A DNA stretch of 64,000 nt, taken from positions 1 to 64,000 of the IMG/VR virus record IMGVR_UViG_3300029915_000016. The stretch is one strand, 5' to 3'. The position numbers and the translations under genes were made by a program. The notes under the pieces were generated by a model that was given only the letters and a program-made list of their open reading frames with translations, ran no database searches and was not told the DNA's origin. This DNA is from a virus. Below, in pieces: positions 27,601 to 35,749 of the stretch. How positions within the stretch are numbered: position 1 is the first letter of the stretch; every line of letters starts with the position of its first letter.

Positions 27601-28076
27601 GGGATGTATATCAATTCCCTGCCACAATCCATGCATCAAGTGAGGGTTTAAGCCAACAAGGAACTCTGGTAGGATGCGCTGATGGGTCAGTACGTCAGAT
27701 GGCGAGCGCAGGAATAGAAACAGGAACATCTATTGTTATGACTCCAGCGATAGGAGGAAAAGAATGGCAGCATTTGTATGAAGTAACGGTTGAATATGTG
27801 TCATCTAATCCAATCACGTTATCTTTTGTTGTGTCTGACACAGGAAACGGAAGCTATGGTCCACCGAATATAATCCTTCCAAGTTCGGGTGGAACTTTAA
27901 CGAAATTCAACACCAAAGCTGGCGCTAACAAGTGGAAGTTGATGGCATTCCAATTCTCTTCTACGGATCAATTTCAATTAAATATGCAGGGAACCACCTT
28001 CGAGGTAAAGGAGTGGGGTAGTAACGCGGAATATCGTTTAGTGAATCCGTTTGGCGACAGTGGGGGTGAGGGATAA
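24639..28076 (+). CDS. Large tail protein, possible nozzle/stabilisation protein
   Basis: 1145 aa. The N terminus (FIGVDLTSPLNRIPAGRTS) and C terminus (LYYDYLDATSTPRTLVYDIK, NHGWVWDVYQFP, LVGCADGSVRQM) look like the beta-propeller proteins that plug or extend the portal in short-tailed phages (P22 gp10 or T7 nozzle type). A central part near 465-580 (PAAGTHTFTIQYKDQIMFGI ... WSHTGRSLILTCDG) resembles a PA14-like sugar-binding domain. Assignment by pattern only. Confidence 0.55.
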   Translation: MALKFIGVDLTSPLNRIPAGRTSIAQNIRAYALGGISFRNLLTAAIETLGAAVHSLARLNDSTPNGPVSGYIIIGGAGTTLYAGSTAIATSMSGHPLSMITFRPNASVQPWMYIGDSAPANTVTLLTKYLGANSFGPAGTPVNFVSNGLMKVRSDGIVYKTGIREPQLAPLVSTGNIVTSATAVPLSAKTIPWTNVGGANSTNYSYNQTNPSDGTPPFIITGGGPELVAGSTILLSVIASLITPPVVNGSAPGVSPATPGPTAGSPGQFVTFPTPGSSSIIVGAFTDSSGNIIAPGGLIPIVFSIGTGTSVTVPTGASQLHVGINSVGSTPLGFSFNNNSGDFLLDWTVTINPIAANVATVGDVTAYVWGSVPGGIGTGGGSPHSGPVAQYIWKNPADGGSGIVRGITNPVPDVSPTSNSWIFDSTPENDTLPVNWSVLNPDGSVASTIPLFTPALEPEGNYADFNVCVVGSLFIPAAGTHTFTIQYKDQIMFGIGGGATLVGSFSSGLLRGQTMTVVQALPLLFGGVIDGSGSFHTATITVSFPGTGLYDVEIDWDYWSHTGRSLILTCDGVVIPPISSNIRQNVQYRYVYRSTATGALSNPSPESTAQSLPVIANSVSSIWSNDPQVDVVDYYRLDENTTNFTYVATGPNDNLGPGGTNTPIVDLLTDLELGNQLLDFDNFEPFPSIDLPQKGTVSISGGVITWLTGGAIGGTTTGFNVRWLAGTIILIGSPTSLAYILVARPTSTTSMTIPGVPDGTNLSYEIPEPILANQPLPYQFGPTDNINFTFAVGDPLRPGTLYWCKGSNLDSAPDTNQLEVTDPGETLVNGAMSGGRGVLASIKRFWVIMPNFFDLTSTVTGTQGSTWTLQETSINRGLYMPRCLAVEGGGTIFFRVSDGIHASPGGAASVSITDQDLYPLFSHENADSAPSVPQPITRNGVTVYPPDDSQPQGQRFSVVNGFLYYDYLDATSTPRTLVYDIKNHGWVWDVYQFPATIHASSEGLSQQGTLVGCADGSVRQMASAGIETGTSIVMTPAIGGKEWQHLYEVTVEYVSSNPITLSFVVSDTGNGSYGPPNIILPSSGGTLTKFNTKAGANKWKLMAFQFSSTDQFQLNMQGTTFEVKEWGSNAEYRLVNPFGDSGGEG

Positions 28077-28079
28077 TCT

Positions 28080-29135
28080 ATGTCTAATAACCCAACATCA
28101 ATGAGATTTCCTTTTGAGAGCCAAATCTCTGGTTTACCTCCAGAGGTTCAGCAGGTTCACAGAAACTCATGGAATGCTATTGTTGACATTCAAAATGCAG
28201 TCAAGGCTCTACATGCCAGCACAAGTTCAAACGCTACGACTATAAATAAAGTCACTCAGACTATTAACTCATCAAACGCATCGACGGCTGGAGTATCGTC
28301 ATTCAACTCTCAGACTGGTAACGTTACATATTTTCCTTTCCTTGGAGGGGTCAACACAGAGACGGCATCGTATGTGACTCAGACCAGCGACAACGGGATT
28401 CTTATTTTGGTTAACTCGTCTTCTCCGGTAGTAGTCACGTTGAACTCTGCCATCTCAAATCCCTATTTCTTCTTCGTCGAAAATCAGGGGACGGCTACGG
28501 CGACACTGAATCCATCTACGGGGCTAATAAACGGATCGGCTTCGTTTGCTCTATTGCCGGGATACTTCACGATTACGTTCTTTGACGGGAATAACTGGCA
28601 AGCAATGAGTCTTCCTATTGTCCCGGTAAACACCCCTTCAGTGGTTCATGAATGGCTAAATTCATACAATTCGATGACAGGGGCATTCACGGCAACTCAG
28701 CCTTCCTTTAGCGATATATCCGGCACTGCCGCACCGTCTCAGTTGCCAAATCCAACCACGACCACGCTAGGAGGTGTAGAGGCGGTTAACGCGGTAACGC
28801 ATCAATGGGTAGACTCGATCAGCAATACCGGGGTTCCGCATTTAAGCCAACCGGCATACGGGGATGTTTCAGGAGCACCTTTAGCGTACCTGAGCGGAAA
28901 CACGGCAAGCATGGGTGGCTCTCCAATGACGGTAGGGCAGACGATCACGGCTACGGCGACGGTCACAGGGGCCACGACGACGATGGTAGCGGTGTGCAGC
29001 CCCCAAACCAATCCGGGGGCAGGATTCTGCTTCGATTCATTCGTATCGTCGGCGAATACGGTAACAGTTAGATTGACGTGCGTACTGGCTGGAACACCAA
29101 CGGCCAGTCTGTACTCAGTCCGAGTAATTCAATAA
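28080..29135 (+). CDS. Tail fibre/needle-like protein
   Basis: 351 aa. N-terminal helix (VQQVHRNSWNAIVDIQNAVK) suitable for trimerisation, then Ser/Thr/Asn-rich beta repeats with fibre phrases such as PSFSDISGTAAPSQLPNPTT and HLSQPAYGDVSG. Four bases after the large tail protein, so in the same operon. Probably a receptor-binding fibre or its shaft. Confidence 0.65.
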   Translation: MSNNPTSMRFPFESQISGLPPEVQQVHRNSWNAIVDIQNAVKALHASTSSNATTINKVTQTINSSNASTAGVSSFNSQTGNVTYFPFLGGVNTETASYVTQTSDNGILILVNSSSPVVVTLNSAISNPYFFFVENQGTATATLNPSTGLINGSASFALLPGYFTITFFDGNNWQAMSLPIVPVNTPSVVHEWLNSYNSMTGAFTATQPSFSDISGTAAPSQLPNPTTTTLGGVEAVNAVTHQWVDSISNTGVPHLSQPAYGDVSGAPLAYLSGNTASMGGSPMTVGQTITATATVTGATTTMVAVCSPQTNPGAGFCFDSFVSSANTVTVRLTCVLAGTPTASLYSVRVIQ

Positions 29136-29136
29136 T

Positions 29137-29892
29137 TTATAGACCGAATAGCGATCCCTGCCCGTCATCTTGTTCATCTTTGCTGCTGTACTTGTTGAGG
29201 TAGAATTTTGCTTGTTTAACCCACTCGCCCAACTCTAGAACACCAAGACGAGTATTACATTTAGTGCATAGTAGGCCGCGACGGCACTTTTCGCAGCCAC
29301 GACCAGTAGGACAGCATTTATGATTATGGTCGATAGACATACGTTTCCTTCCGCTCTCTTTATCGGGAATTCCGCATATAGCGCAATTTCCATTCTGATC
29401 TAAATACGTCTTCTCGTACCACTCCCTAGTTACGCCGTAATACGTAAAATTCTTGGTTTTTGATTTGTCTTGACAATACCCCTTATTAGCATCTCTCCAC
29501 TCTTTATTTTTCCTCCTGTTTAATTCTGGTGGACGAGGCTGTTTTGCCCATTTTGCTTTATATATGGCAGATGTGCAAGTTTTGCATATATTGCTTTTCC
29601 CGTACAGACAAGAGTCGTGTTTATAGAAATCATCTAGAAATTTTTGAGTATTACATAAAAAACAGGTTTTCTTCTTTTCTGTAGAAAAATCAAGTGCGTG
29701 TTTTTCTTTGAGTTTCTCAGCGTATATCTTCGCACAACTTTTACACCTATAGCAAAGCCCGTCATGCCTATTAGTATCTTTACCGAAATTTGTTAAAGGC
29801 TGAGGAGTCTTACAAGTTGAGCACATTTTTATTTGTGAATCCATTTGCAATACAGGTTGTTCTGGGTATAATGTGGCAGATGGAAGGGTCAT
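29137..29892 (-). CDS. Endonuclease VII-family HNH nuclease
   Basis: Opposite strand to its surroundings, typical of a free-standing homing gene. The C-terminal half has CAICGIPDKESGRKRMSIDH and RGLLCTKCNTRLGVLE, the zinc and His signature of recombination endonuclease VII. Extra N-terminal CxxC pairs (CSTCK, CKSC, CFLC, CKTC) form zinc knuckles. The start at 29892 has an ideal AAGGAG. The ATG overlaps the upstream region of the next rightward gene, so expression of the two may interfere. Confidence 0.85.
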   Translation of the reverse strand: MTLPSATLYPEQPVLQMDSQIKMCSTCKTPQPLTNFGKDTNRHDGLCYRCKSCAKIYAEKLKEKHALDFSTEKKKTCFLCNTQKFLDDFYKHDSCLYGKSNICKTCTSAIYKAKWAKQPRPPELNRRKNKEWRDANKGYCQDKSKTKNFTYYGVTREWYEKTYLDQNGNCAICGIPDKESGRKRMSIDHNHKCCPTGRGCEKCRRGLLCTKCNTRLGVLELGEWVKQAKFYLNKYSSKDEQDDGQGSLFGL

Positions 29893-30037
29893 ATTCGCTC
29901 TCCTTAGCGATAGGATTCGTCCGGGGTGGCAACCCTTGACCCTTCTAGTGTATACTATTTCAAGGAATTGTGCTTATCCGGGAGTGGGCGCGATTCAAGA
30001 GAATACAGGAAAACTTTGTCTCTCTTGGAGGTGTGAT

Positions 30038-30541
30038 TTGAGTTGGTTAACTTCTATGTGGGGGAACGACAAAACAGCGACAAAAGCTAGTGATTCTCTC
30101 CTTAACAATGGCAGTTGGGCTACCGGACAAGGACAGTCTGACGTTGGGAAAGCGTCGAATTTCTTTAGTTCTATATTAAGCGGTGATCCATCCAAAATAA
30201 GTCAGACTCTATCGCCAGAAATAGGCGCGGCGAAAACATCTGCGCAGCAGGAGAATAAAACTAAGGCCGAGTTTGGTTCTCGTAGCGGTGGTACAGCAGC
30301 TTCAGCGGCAATGACGGATGATAAACTCCATTCAGATATTGCGGGATGGACTGCCGCTTTGACTGGTCAAGCAGCAGAAACTTTAGGCTCAATGGGATCA
30401 AATCTTCTTCAAACGGGTACTTCCGCAACGACATCAGGGGCGCAGATAGACCTTGCGAATAAACCATTCTGGCAACAGTTGCTTACATCTGTTGGTGAGG
30501 GTGCCGGAAAAGCTGCTGGTTCTGCGATGGCCGGAGGATAA
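30038..30541 (+). CDS. Putative internal virion protein (167 aa)
   Basis: TTG start 30038 with GGAGG 6 bases upstream is preferred over the longer frame from 29873, whose first part overlaps the antisense endonuclease. Small-residue-rich helical protein (DVGKASNFFSSILSG, SRSGGTAASAAMTDDKLHSD, GEGAGKAAGSAMAGG). It lies upstream of two large internal-type proteins, like ejection protein clusters of podoviruses. Confidence 0.6.
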   Translation: MSWLTSMWGNDKTATKASDSLLNNGSWATGQGQSDVGKASNFFSSILSGDPSKISQTLSPEIGAAKTSAQQENKTKAEFGSRSGGTAASAAMTDDKLHSDIAGWTAALTGQAAETLGSMGSNLLQTGTSATTSGAQIDLANKPFWQQLLTSVGEGAGKAAGSAMAGG

Positions 30542-30543
30542 AA

Positions 30544-32313
30544 ATGGCGCAAAATGCAGGAGGAGGACTTCTCGGCGGCTTATTGTTGGGGGTTGGAGAA
30601 GGGTATTTAGGAAGAAAAGAAGAGCAACATGCCCGTAAGCAGGGGATGAAGGCGCAAGAGTTTCAGGATAAGCATGATGAAATTCAAGGACAGATTGCCA
30701 ACCTACAAACTAAACTTGCGTCAGTTCCCGAAGAGTCTAGGAATACTCCAGATTACCTAAAACTTCAAGACCAACTAGCCCAAGCCACTCAATCCCGTAA
30801 CGAGCATTGGAAAAGCCTCGATCATCCTAACGCGATAATGAAGTTTGGGAAGATGCTTGGGAGAGACTTGAAGTTTGGGAATAAGAAGGATGATACGACT
30901 GTAGCTCCACCCGTTTACGGCCAGCCCACGATGGATATAGATGGGGAGAAAGTCCCGACAGGACCAGCGTACAAGGTTCAAGGACCACAGACTCCAGAAC
31001 AAGTAAAAGCACAGACTGAAGCGGGAAAGATGATTTCCGCTTTGCCTTTATCACCTGAGAGGCAAGCATTACAGGGAGTACAGACGGATGCATCTACAAA
31101 ACTTGCATCGTTCAATGCATCGGTAAAGAACTTTCAAGCGATGAATCCTGATGCGACTCCTGAAGAGATTCAGTCATTCAGGAACGATCAAATCCAAAAG
31201 ATGTACGTCATGACCACGGCTGGAAATTGGGCGAATGTGAAGGGAAAGATGAATGGGCAGGATGTCACCCTTCTCTTTGACAAGAAGACTCATCAGTATC
31301 GTCTGCAAAACGGTGAGGCTGTACCTCAAGACATGCTTGCAACGTTTGTTCCTGAAACAAACACCACGGAATCGACTAGGACTCGTGCCGACTTCGCAGA
31401 GTATCAGAAACAGCATCCTGAATATAAGGGGACGTTTGAACAATGGAAGAATGAGCAGGCTGGAATAGGCAGAAATACGGCGGCTGCATCTAAACCTGAA
31501 TCGTTTGACAAGCAGTACCAAGCTGTTCTTCTTAAAGAGGCGTCTGGTCAACCTCTTACCCCGGATGAGATTGCGCGTAAGGCCGCATGGCAGATTTGGA
31601 ACAAGGAAACAAAAATCGATCCGGGTGTGGCGAGAATGGCAGCAGCAGGAGCCAATCGTTATATTATGGTCTACAATCCTGCCGATCCTGAAAACGTTAT
31701 TCCTATGCGTGCTGGAGATGCTGCTAAAGCAGGATTTAGATCACCGCAGAGTATCGCATTCCAAACAGACAAGGCCATTACGCGTTACATGGTTGCTGGT
31801 CAAGGCGCGGTTAATATCAACTACTTCAATACTGCCACAGACCACTTGGAAATTCTTCGTCAAGCTGGAGAAGCGTTGAATAATGGGGATTACCCACTGT
31901 TCAATAAATACGCTAACAGCTTTGCAACTGCGACAGGAGCGCCTGCACCGACTAATTTTGATGCGGTAAAGAGCGCCGTGGCTGGTGAGTTGTCGAAGAC
32001 GTTTAAGGGCACAGGAGCAACAGATCAAGAAATCGCAGAGATCAACCAGACTATCAATAATGCTCAATCTCCACAGCAGATTCAAGGTGCAATTGAGTAT
32101 TACACGAAACTGATGGGAAGCAAGTTGAATGCATTGAAGGGGCAGTATGATGCTGGAAAGAGCGGAAGGCCAAACTTCCCCGGCGCATCTACTACGCCGC
32201 AAAGTGGAGGTGCAGGAGCAAAGCACAAGATCAAGATTGGGAACAAGTTTTACACCTACAACGGAACAGGAGACACGTCGGATATTAAGAGCTATACTGA
32301 GGTGCCAAAATAA
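30544..32313 (+). CDS. Putative ejection/internal virion protein (589 aa)
   Basis: Starts with a glycine-rich hydrophobic segment (GGGLLGGLLLGVGEGYLG) and a coiled-coil-like part to about residue 90, then long Gln/Lys/Ala-rich helices. Such proteins are packed inside the head and ejected into the cell at infection. Overlaps the next ATG by one base. No enzyme motif seen. Confidence 0.6.
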   Translation: MAQNAGGGLLGGLLLGVGEGYLGRKEEQHARKQGMKAQEFQDKHDEIQGQIANLQTKLASVPEESRNTPDYLKLQDQLAQATQSRNEHWKSLDHPNAIMKFGKMLGRDLKFGNKKDDTTVAPPVYGQPTMDIDGEKVPTGPAYKVQGPQTPEQVKAQTEAGKMISALPLSPERQALQGVQTDASTKLASFNASVKNFQAMNPDATPEEIQSFRNDQIQKMYVMTTAGNWANVKGKMNGQDVTLLFDKKTHQYRLQNGEAVPQDMLATFVPETNTTESTRTRADFAEYQKQHPEYKGTFEQWKNEQAGIGRNTAAASKPESFDKQYQAVLLKEASGQPLTPDEIARKAAWQIWNKETKIDPGVARMAAAGANRYIMVYNPADPENVIPMRAGDAAKAGFRSPQSIAFQTDKAITRYMVAGQGAVNINYFNTATDHLEILRQAGEALNNGDYPLFNKYANSFATATGAPAPTNFDAVKSAVAGELSKTFKGTGATDQEIAEINQTINNAQSPQQIQGAIEYYTKLMGSKLNALKGQYDAGKSGRPNFPGASTTPQSGGAGAKHKIKIGNKFYTYNGTGDTSDIKSYTEVPK

Positions 32314-34736
32314 TGGCTCCCAAAAAGATGAAACTCCCTCCCGGTGCTGAGTTGGTCGATGATTCTTCGTCTATGAAGTTACCTGCTGGAGCGGAATTAG
32401 TTACAGACGAAGATAGCTCTCAAACTCCCACCGAAGACACCACCGAGTTCGCATTCAAGCCGGGTGACCAACACGGAAAATACAGGATGAAGAGTCCTTC
32501 CGGTAAGGATATTGACGTTGGTTACGAGAACGTGATGAATGCTTCCAAAAAAGGATACAAAATTCATCCAGACGACAGGGAAGTTTACGCAAATGATTAT
32601 GTAGCAGATTTACAGAAAAAAGCGAAAACAAGTGGACGCAAAGGATCGGAGTTTATCAATAAGCCGGTTGCCCAGCACATGCTTAACCCGGATACCGATC
32701 TACCACAATCATACGACGTGGTGAAGGCTGGACCTGAGAAGTGGAGTTTGGATTGGGTTAAGCAGAAAGCGAACAATTTAACGAGCCCACACGCGATATT
32801 GGACCAGCTTCCTACCGCTGGTAGCATCGCTGGTGGTGCTGCTGGCGCTACTGCTGGCGCTACGACTAGCCCGATAACTGGACCAGTTGGACCAATCGTC
32901 GGAAGGGTAGCAGGAGCGGGGGTAGGGGCAGGAGTGGGAGAGTCTGCTAGGCAGAAATTGGAGACAGTTGTATACCCATACGAGCATAGGCCAAGCGCGG
33001 AGGAGAATAAGAGACGGATTGCGATAGAGGCTGGTATGGGAGCAGCAGCGGAGGGTGCTGGATTAGGAGGGTCTAAAAGTATTGGTATCGCTGTTAAACC
33101 TCTACAGGAAACCGCTCTTGCATCTGAAAAAGCAGGGGTTAATTTATTGCCATCAGAGGCGGCAGGAAAAGCACCTAGTTTCGTTGAGAGATTTATGAAA
33201 GGCTCCGTTCTTACAAGCGGAAAGATGGAAAAGTTTCGTCAAACTCAAAACGCTGAGACGAAAGCGGTAGTAGAGAAAGTGGCAAATGATATATCAAAAT
33301 TCAATGGAACCCCTGAAGAACTTGGTAATTTAGTTCAAGATGGAATTGAAAATCACAAAAAAGGTTTCCGCGTAATCCAGAATCAGATGTACGACGACAT
33401 CGCCACAGATGTAAACGAGAGAACTATCAAGGTTCCGGTACAAACTCAGGTTCAATCGAAGGTATTGGATGCCCACGGCAAGCCAGTGATGACCACGGTT
33501 ACAAAATTGGAAGATAGAGTTGTCGATGACGTTATGCCTTCCATGAAATCGTTGAAGGATTATGCGAAAGAAAAAATGGCAGATTTAGAACTAAAAAAAG
33601 ACTTACTACCTAAGAAAGACCTAGAAGATTCCGAAGAATTGTTTAAGAAAATAATCAATTCTCCAGACAATGTACCGTTTAGAGTTGTAAAGGATATACG
33701 TAGTGATTATTTGGAAATATCCAGAAAACTAGACGAAGCATTGTCTACAAAGGCTGGAGGATTTGCGAAACACATGTCTGGTCTCTTCGATGAGTCCATG
33801 ATGGATGCTGCTGAGAAAAGTGGGATACAAGGACTGCCAGAGAAGATTCGTGCGGCCAACGCTTTCACTGCGAACGAACACAAGATGTTTGAGCAGGCTC
33901 TCGTTGAGAAGATAGTCAAGACGAAGAAGCCAGAAGCTATTGCTACGTTAATTCGTAATCCGAATATAGGGAATCAAGAGACACGTGATCTATTCGCAGT
34001 CCTTCCAAAACAACTACATCAACCTGTCCAACGACAGATCATTATGGACACCATGCGGCAGTCTGTAAACTTAAACACCAAAGCGTTCAACGAGCGCAGG
34101 TTTGCAGAAACCATAGCTAAAATAGGAGACGAAAGAGGACAGATAATATTTGGACCTAACTGGAAGAATGTAAAAGAGCTAACTGGAATTATGGAGAGGA
34201 TCAACGGCCCTGTAGGAATAGGAGCCAGCGGTGGAGCATCGTTGCAGAACTTTGCGCTACTCAAGAATGCTATGTTGCTGGCAATTCCGGGAGGAGAGGC
34301 AGCAAGAGGACAGTATGGAAGTGCGGCGGCATCTCTAGTAGGAGAATGGGCGTCACTTAACTTATTAGCGTCAGCGATGACTCATCCTGCAACGGCTGTA
34401 AAGATGTTGAAAGTAGCTCAAGGGTTCGCTCGCACTCTACCCTACGCAGGGTATGTTCTAGGAAACGTAGGTCGTGGTGAGGAAATAGGAAAGGGAGAGA
34501 CTCCAGACGAGAGACGGTTGGATGCAGTTAAACAGAAAGCGAAGGACTTGCAAGATAAGATGAGTCCTACGCCTGCCCCTGTCGCTCAACCTGCCGTGCA
34601 GCCAGTCGTTCCAGCACCCGTAGCCGTGCCTCAAATGCTGTACGATGAGGATGGTAATCCTGTTGGTCCACAATCTTCTAATCAAGGACACACGCATATA
34701 TGGGACGCAAAGACACAATCCATAGTGCCTGTATAA
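32313..34736 (+). CDS. Putative ejection/internal virion protein (807 aa)
   Basis: Begins with two copies of a short LPxGAELV motif (LPPGAELVDD, LPAGAELVTD). A glycine-zipper stretch at about 168-208 (AGGAAGATAGATTSPITGP) could insert into membranes. The rest is helical, with a Pro-rich tail. Shared pattern with other large injected proteins; no catalytic motif recognised. Confidence 0.6.
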   Translation: MAPKKMKLPPGAELVDDSSSMKLPAGAELVTDEDSSQTPTEDTTEFAFKPGDQHGKYRMKSPSGKDIDVGYENVMNASKKGYKIHPDDREVYANDYVADLQKKAKTSGRKGSEFINKPVAQHMLNPDTDLPQSYDVVKAGPEKWSLDWVKQKANNLTSPHAILDQLPTAGSIAGGAAGATAGATTSPITGPVGPIVGRVAGAGVGAGVGESARQKLETVVYPYEHRPSAEENKRRIAIEAGMGAAAEGAGLGGSKSIGIAVKPLQETALASEKAGVNLLPSEAAGKAPSFVERFMKGSVLTSGKMEKFRQTQNAETKAVVEKVANDISKFNGTPEELGNLVQDGIENHKKGFRVIQNQMYDDIATDVNERTIKVPVQTQVQSKVLDAHGKPVMTTVTKLEDRVVDDVMPSMKSLKDYAKEKMADLELKKDLLPKKDLEDSEELFKKIINSPDNVPFRVVKDIRSDYLEISRKLDEALSTKAGGFAKHMSGLFDESMMDAAEKSGIQGLPEKIRAANAFTANEHKMFEQALVEKIVKTKKPEAIATLIRNPNIGNQETRDLFAVLPKQLHQPVQRQIIMDTMRQSVNLNTKAFNERRFAETIAKIGDERGQIIFGPNWKNVKELTGIMERINGPVGIGASGGASLQNFALLKNAMLLAIPGGEAARGQYGSAAASLVGEWASLNLLASAMTHPATAVKMLKVAQGFARTLPYAGYVLGNVGRGEEIGKGETPDERRLDAVKQKAKDLQDKMSPTPAPVAQPAVQPVVPAPVAVPQMLYDEDGNPVGPQSSNQGHTHIWDAKTQSIVPV

Positions 34737-34754
34737 AATATTTCTTGTTAACTC

Positions 34755-34782
34755 TTGACAATAGTAACCATAGGTATATACT
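34755..34782 (+). promoter_or_regulatory. Consensus promoter giving a leaderless mRNA
   Basis: Perfect -35 TTGACA (34755-34760), 16-base spacer, -10 TATACT (34777-34782). Seven bases downstream is 34789, the A of the next ATG, so no leader is expected. Confidence 0.75.
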
Positions 34783-34788
34783 TAAAGT

Positions 34789-34932
34789 ATGCCACAGCGA
34801 ATAGAAAAAAGGACAATCTGGGTCTGTAGCCGGTGCAAGCACGAATGGGAGAGCAAAGACGGGCAGAAGCCTGTATGCTGCGCCAAGTGCAAATCTCCGT
34901 ATTGGGACAGAGAACCTAAATCTGACCGCTAA
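34789..34932 (+). CDS. Tiny zinc-ribbon protein, leaderless (47 aa)
   Basis: Starts MPQRIEKRTIWVCSRCKHEW and has a second CxxC (CCAKCKSPYWD), giving a zinc ribbon of the kind found in small nucleic-acid-binding proteins. No ribosome binding site is present; the promoter places the start of transcription on the ATG. Confidence 0.75.
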   Translation: MPQRIEKRTIWVCSRCKHEWESKDGQKPVCCAKCKSPYWDREPKSDR

Positions 34933-34955
34933 TCCAATGGCATACGAGGCAGTAA

Positions 34956-35576
34956 ATGGATGCGAAAGTAACCGCTTTGAGTGGTGTGTCTAACGATGCG
35001 CAGTTGGACATTGAAATTCAAACCCCATACATGGTTGAGGCGACAATCGAAGGAACGGCACCGATTCTATTTCATCGCTGGTCGTGTGATGCAGTTGAGG
35101 AAAAGTCGAAGGCGGCAAAAGGTTCAGCGGCCAAGAAGACAGATAATGTTGAGTCATACTTATACAGGGACGAAAAAGGAGAAGTGTCGATTCCAGCAGA
35201 ATACTTCCGGCAATCTGTTATTTCTGCCGCTAAGTTCAAGCAAGATCCTCGCTCCCCGCGCAAGTCGGCTATGGACTTATTTAAGGCTGGAATTGCAACA
35301 CTCGGAGAACTCTGCTCTTTCGGGTTAAAAGAACCTGATTATATGGATCGTCGCAGGGTGGTAATTCAACGAAGTGCAATCACTCGTGTTCGGCCTGCGA
35401 TGGCGATAGGATGGAAATGCACTGTTGGTTTCCAGATTCTTCTTCCCGAATACATCAATCCTGCGCTGATGAATGATACTCTTCAATACGCTGGACGGAT
35501 TGTAGGAGTAGGGGATTTTCGCCCGTCATTTGGTCGCTATCAAGTGACAGGATTTAACGTGATAAGATTAAATTAG
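34956..35576 (+). CDS. Conserved phage protein of unknown function (206 aa)
   Basis: I recognise the general pattern of a widespread phage family: an N-terminal PILFHRW strand, a Lys-rich linker and YLYRDEKGEVSIPAEYFRQS, then RVRPAMAIGWKCTVGFQI and a C-terminal GRIVGVGDFRPSFGRYQV. The GD.RP.FGR ending and beta alternation recall RAMP-like folds, but I know no demonstrated function. GAGG precedes ATG. It is followed at once by the NNNGG repeat. Confidence 0.7.
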   Translation: MDAKVTALSGVSNDAQLDIEIQTPYMVEATIEGTAPILFHRWSCDAVEEKSKAAKGSAAKKTDNVESYLYRDEKGEVSIPAEYFRQSVISAAKFKQDPRSPRKSAMDLFKAGIATLGELCSFGLKEPDYMDRRRVVIQRSAITRVRPAMAIGWKCTVGFQILLPEYINPALMNDTLQYAGRIVGVGDFRPSFGRYQVTGFNVIRLN

Positions 35577-35701
35577 CATGGCTTGGCTTGGTTCGGCGGG
35601 GCATGGCTCGGTCTGGTGGGCTAAGGCGAGGCAAGGCATGGCCCGGTAAGGTCCGGCTCGGCACGGCTTGGAACGGCAAGGCGTGGTAAGGCATGGTAGA
35701 G
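35577..35701 (+). repeat. (NNNGG)25 pentanucleotide array
   Basis: 125 bases starting right after the stop codon can be read as 25 pentamers; in 23 or so, the last two bases are GG while the first three vary (CATGG CTTGG CTTGG TTCGG ...). Phase is kept throughout, so this is a true periodic repeat, ending in a terminator hairpin. GG every five bases is also the spacing of a two-tetrad G-quadruplex with 3-base loops. Confidence 0.9.
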
Positions 35702-35730
35702 CGGCGAACTTAGGTTCGCCGTTTCTTTTA
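35702..35730 (+). terminator. Rho-independent terminator after the repeat
   Basis: Perfect 8-bp stem CGGCGAAC / GTTCGCCG with a TTAG loop, followed by TTTCTTTT. Confidence 0.9.
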
Positions 35731-35737
35731 TTTGAGG

Positions 35738-35743
35738 TATAAT
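35738..35743 (+). promoter_or_regulatory. -10 element for a leaderless gene
   Basis: Perfect TATAAT exactly 7 bases before the A of ATG 35750. The -35 region (TTCGCC) is poor and overlaps the terminator stem. Confidence 0.55.
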
Positions 35744-35749
35744 CTCGGT

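Noticed and set aside
29930-29960. Promoter TTGACC ... TATACT
   Set aside because: The spacing is only about 9 bases, too short for a sigma70 promoter.
29873-30037. N-terminal extension of the gene at 30038
   Set aside because: Overlaps the antisense endonuclease start and lacks a ribosome site, whereas TTG 30038 has an ideal GGAGG.
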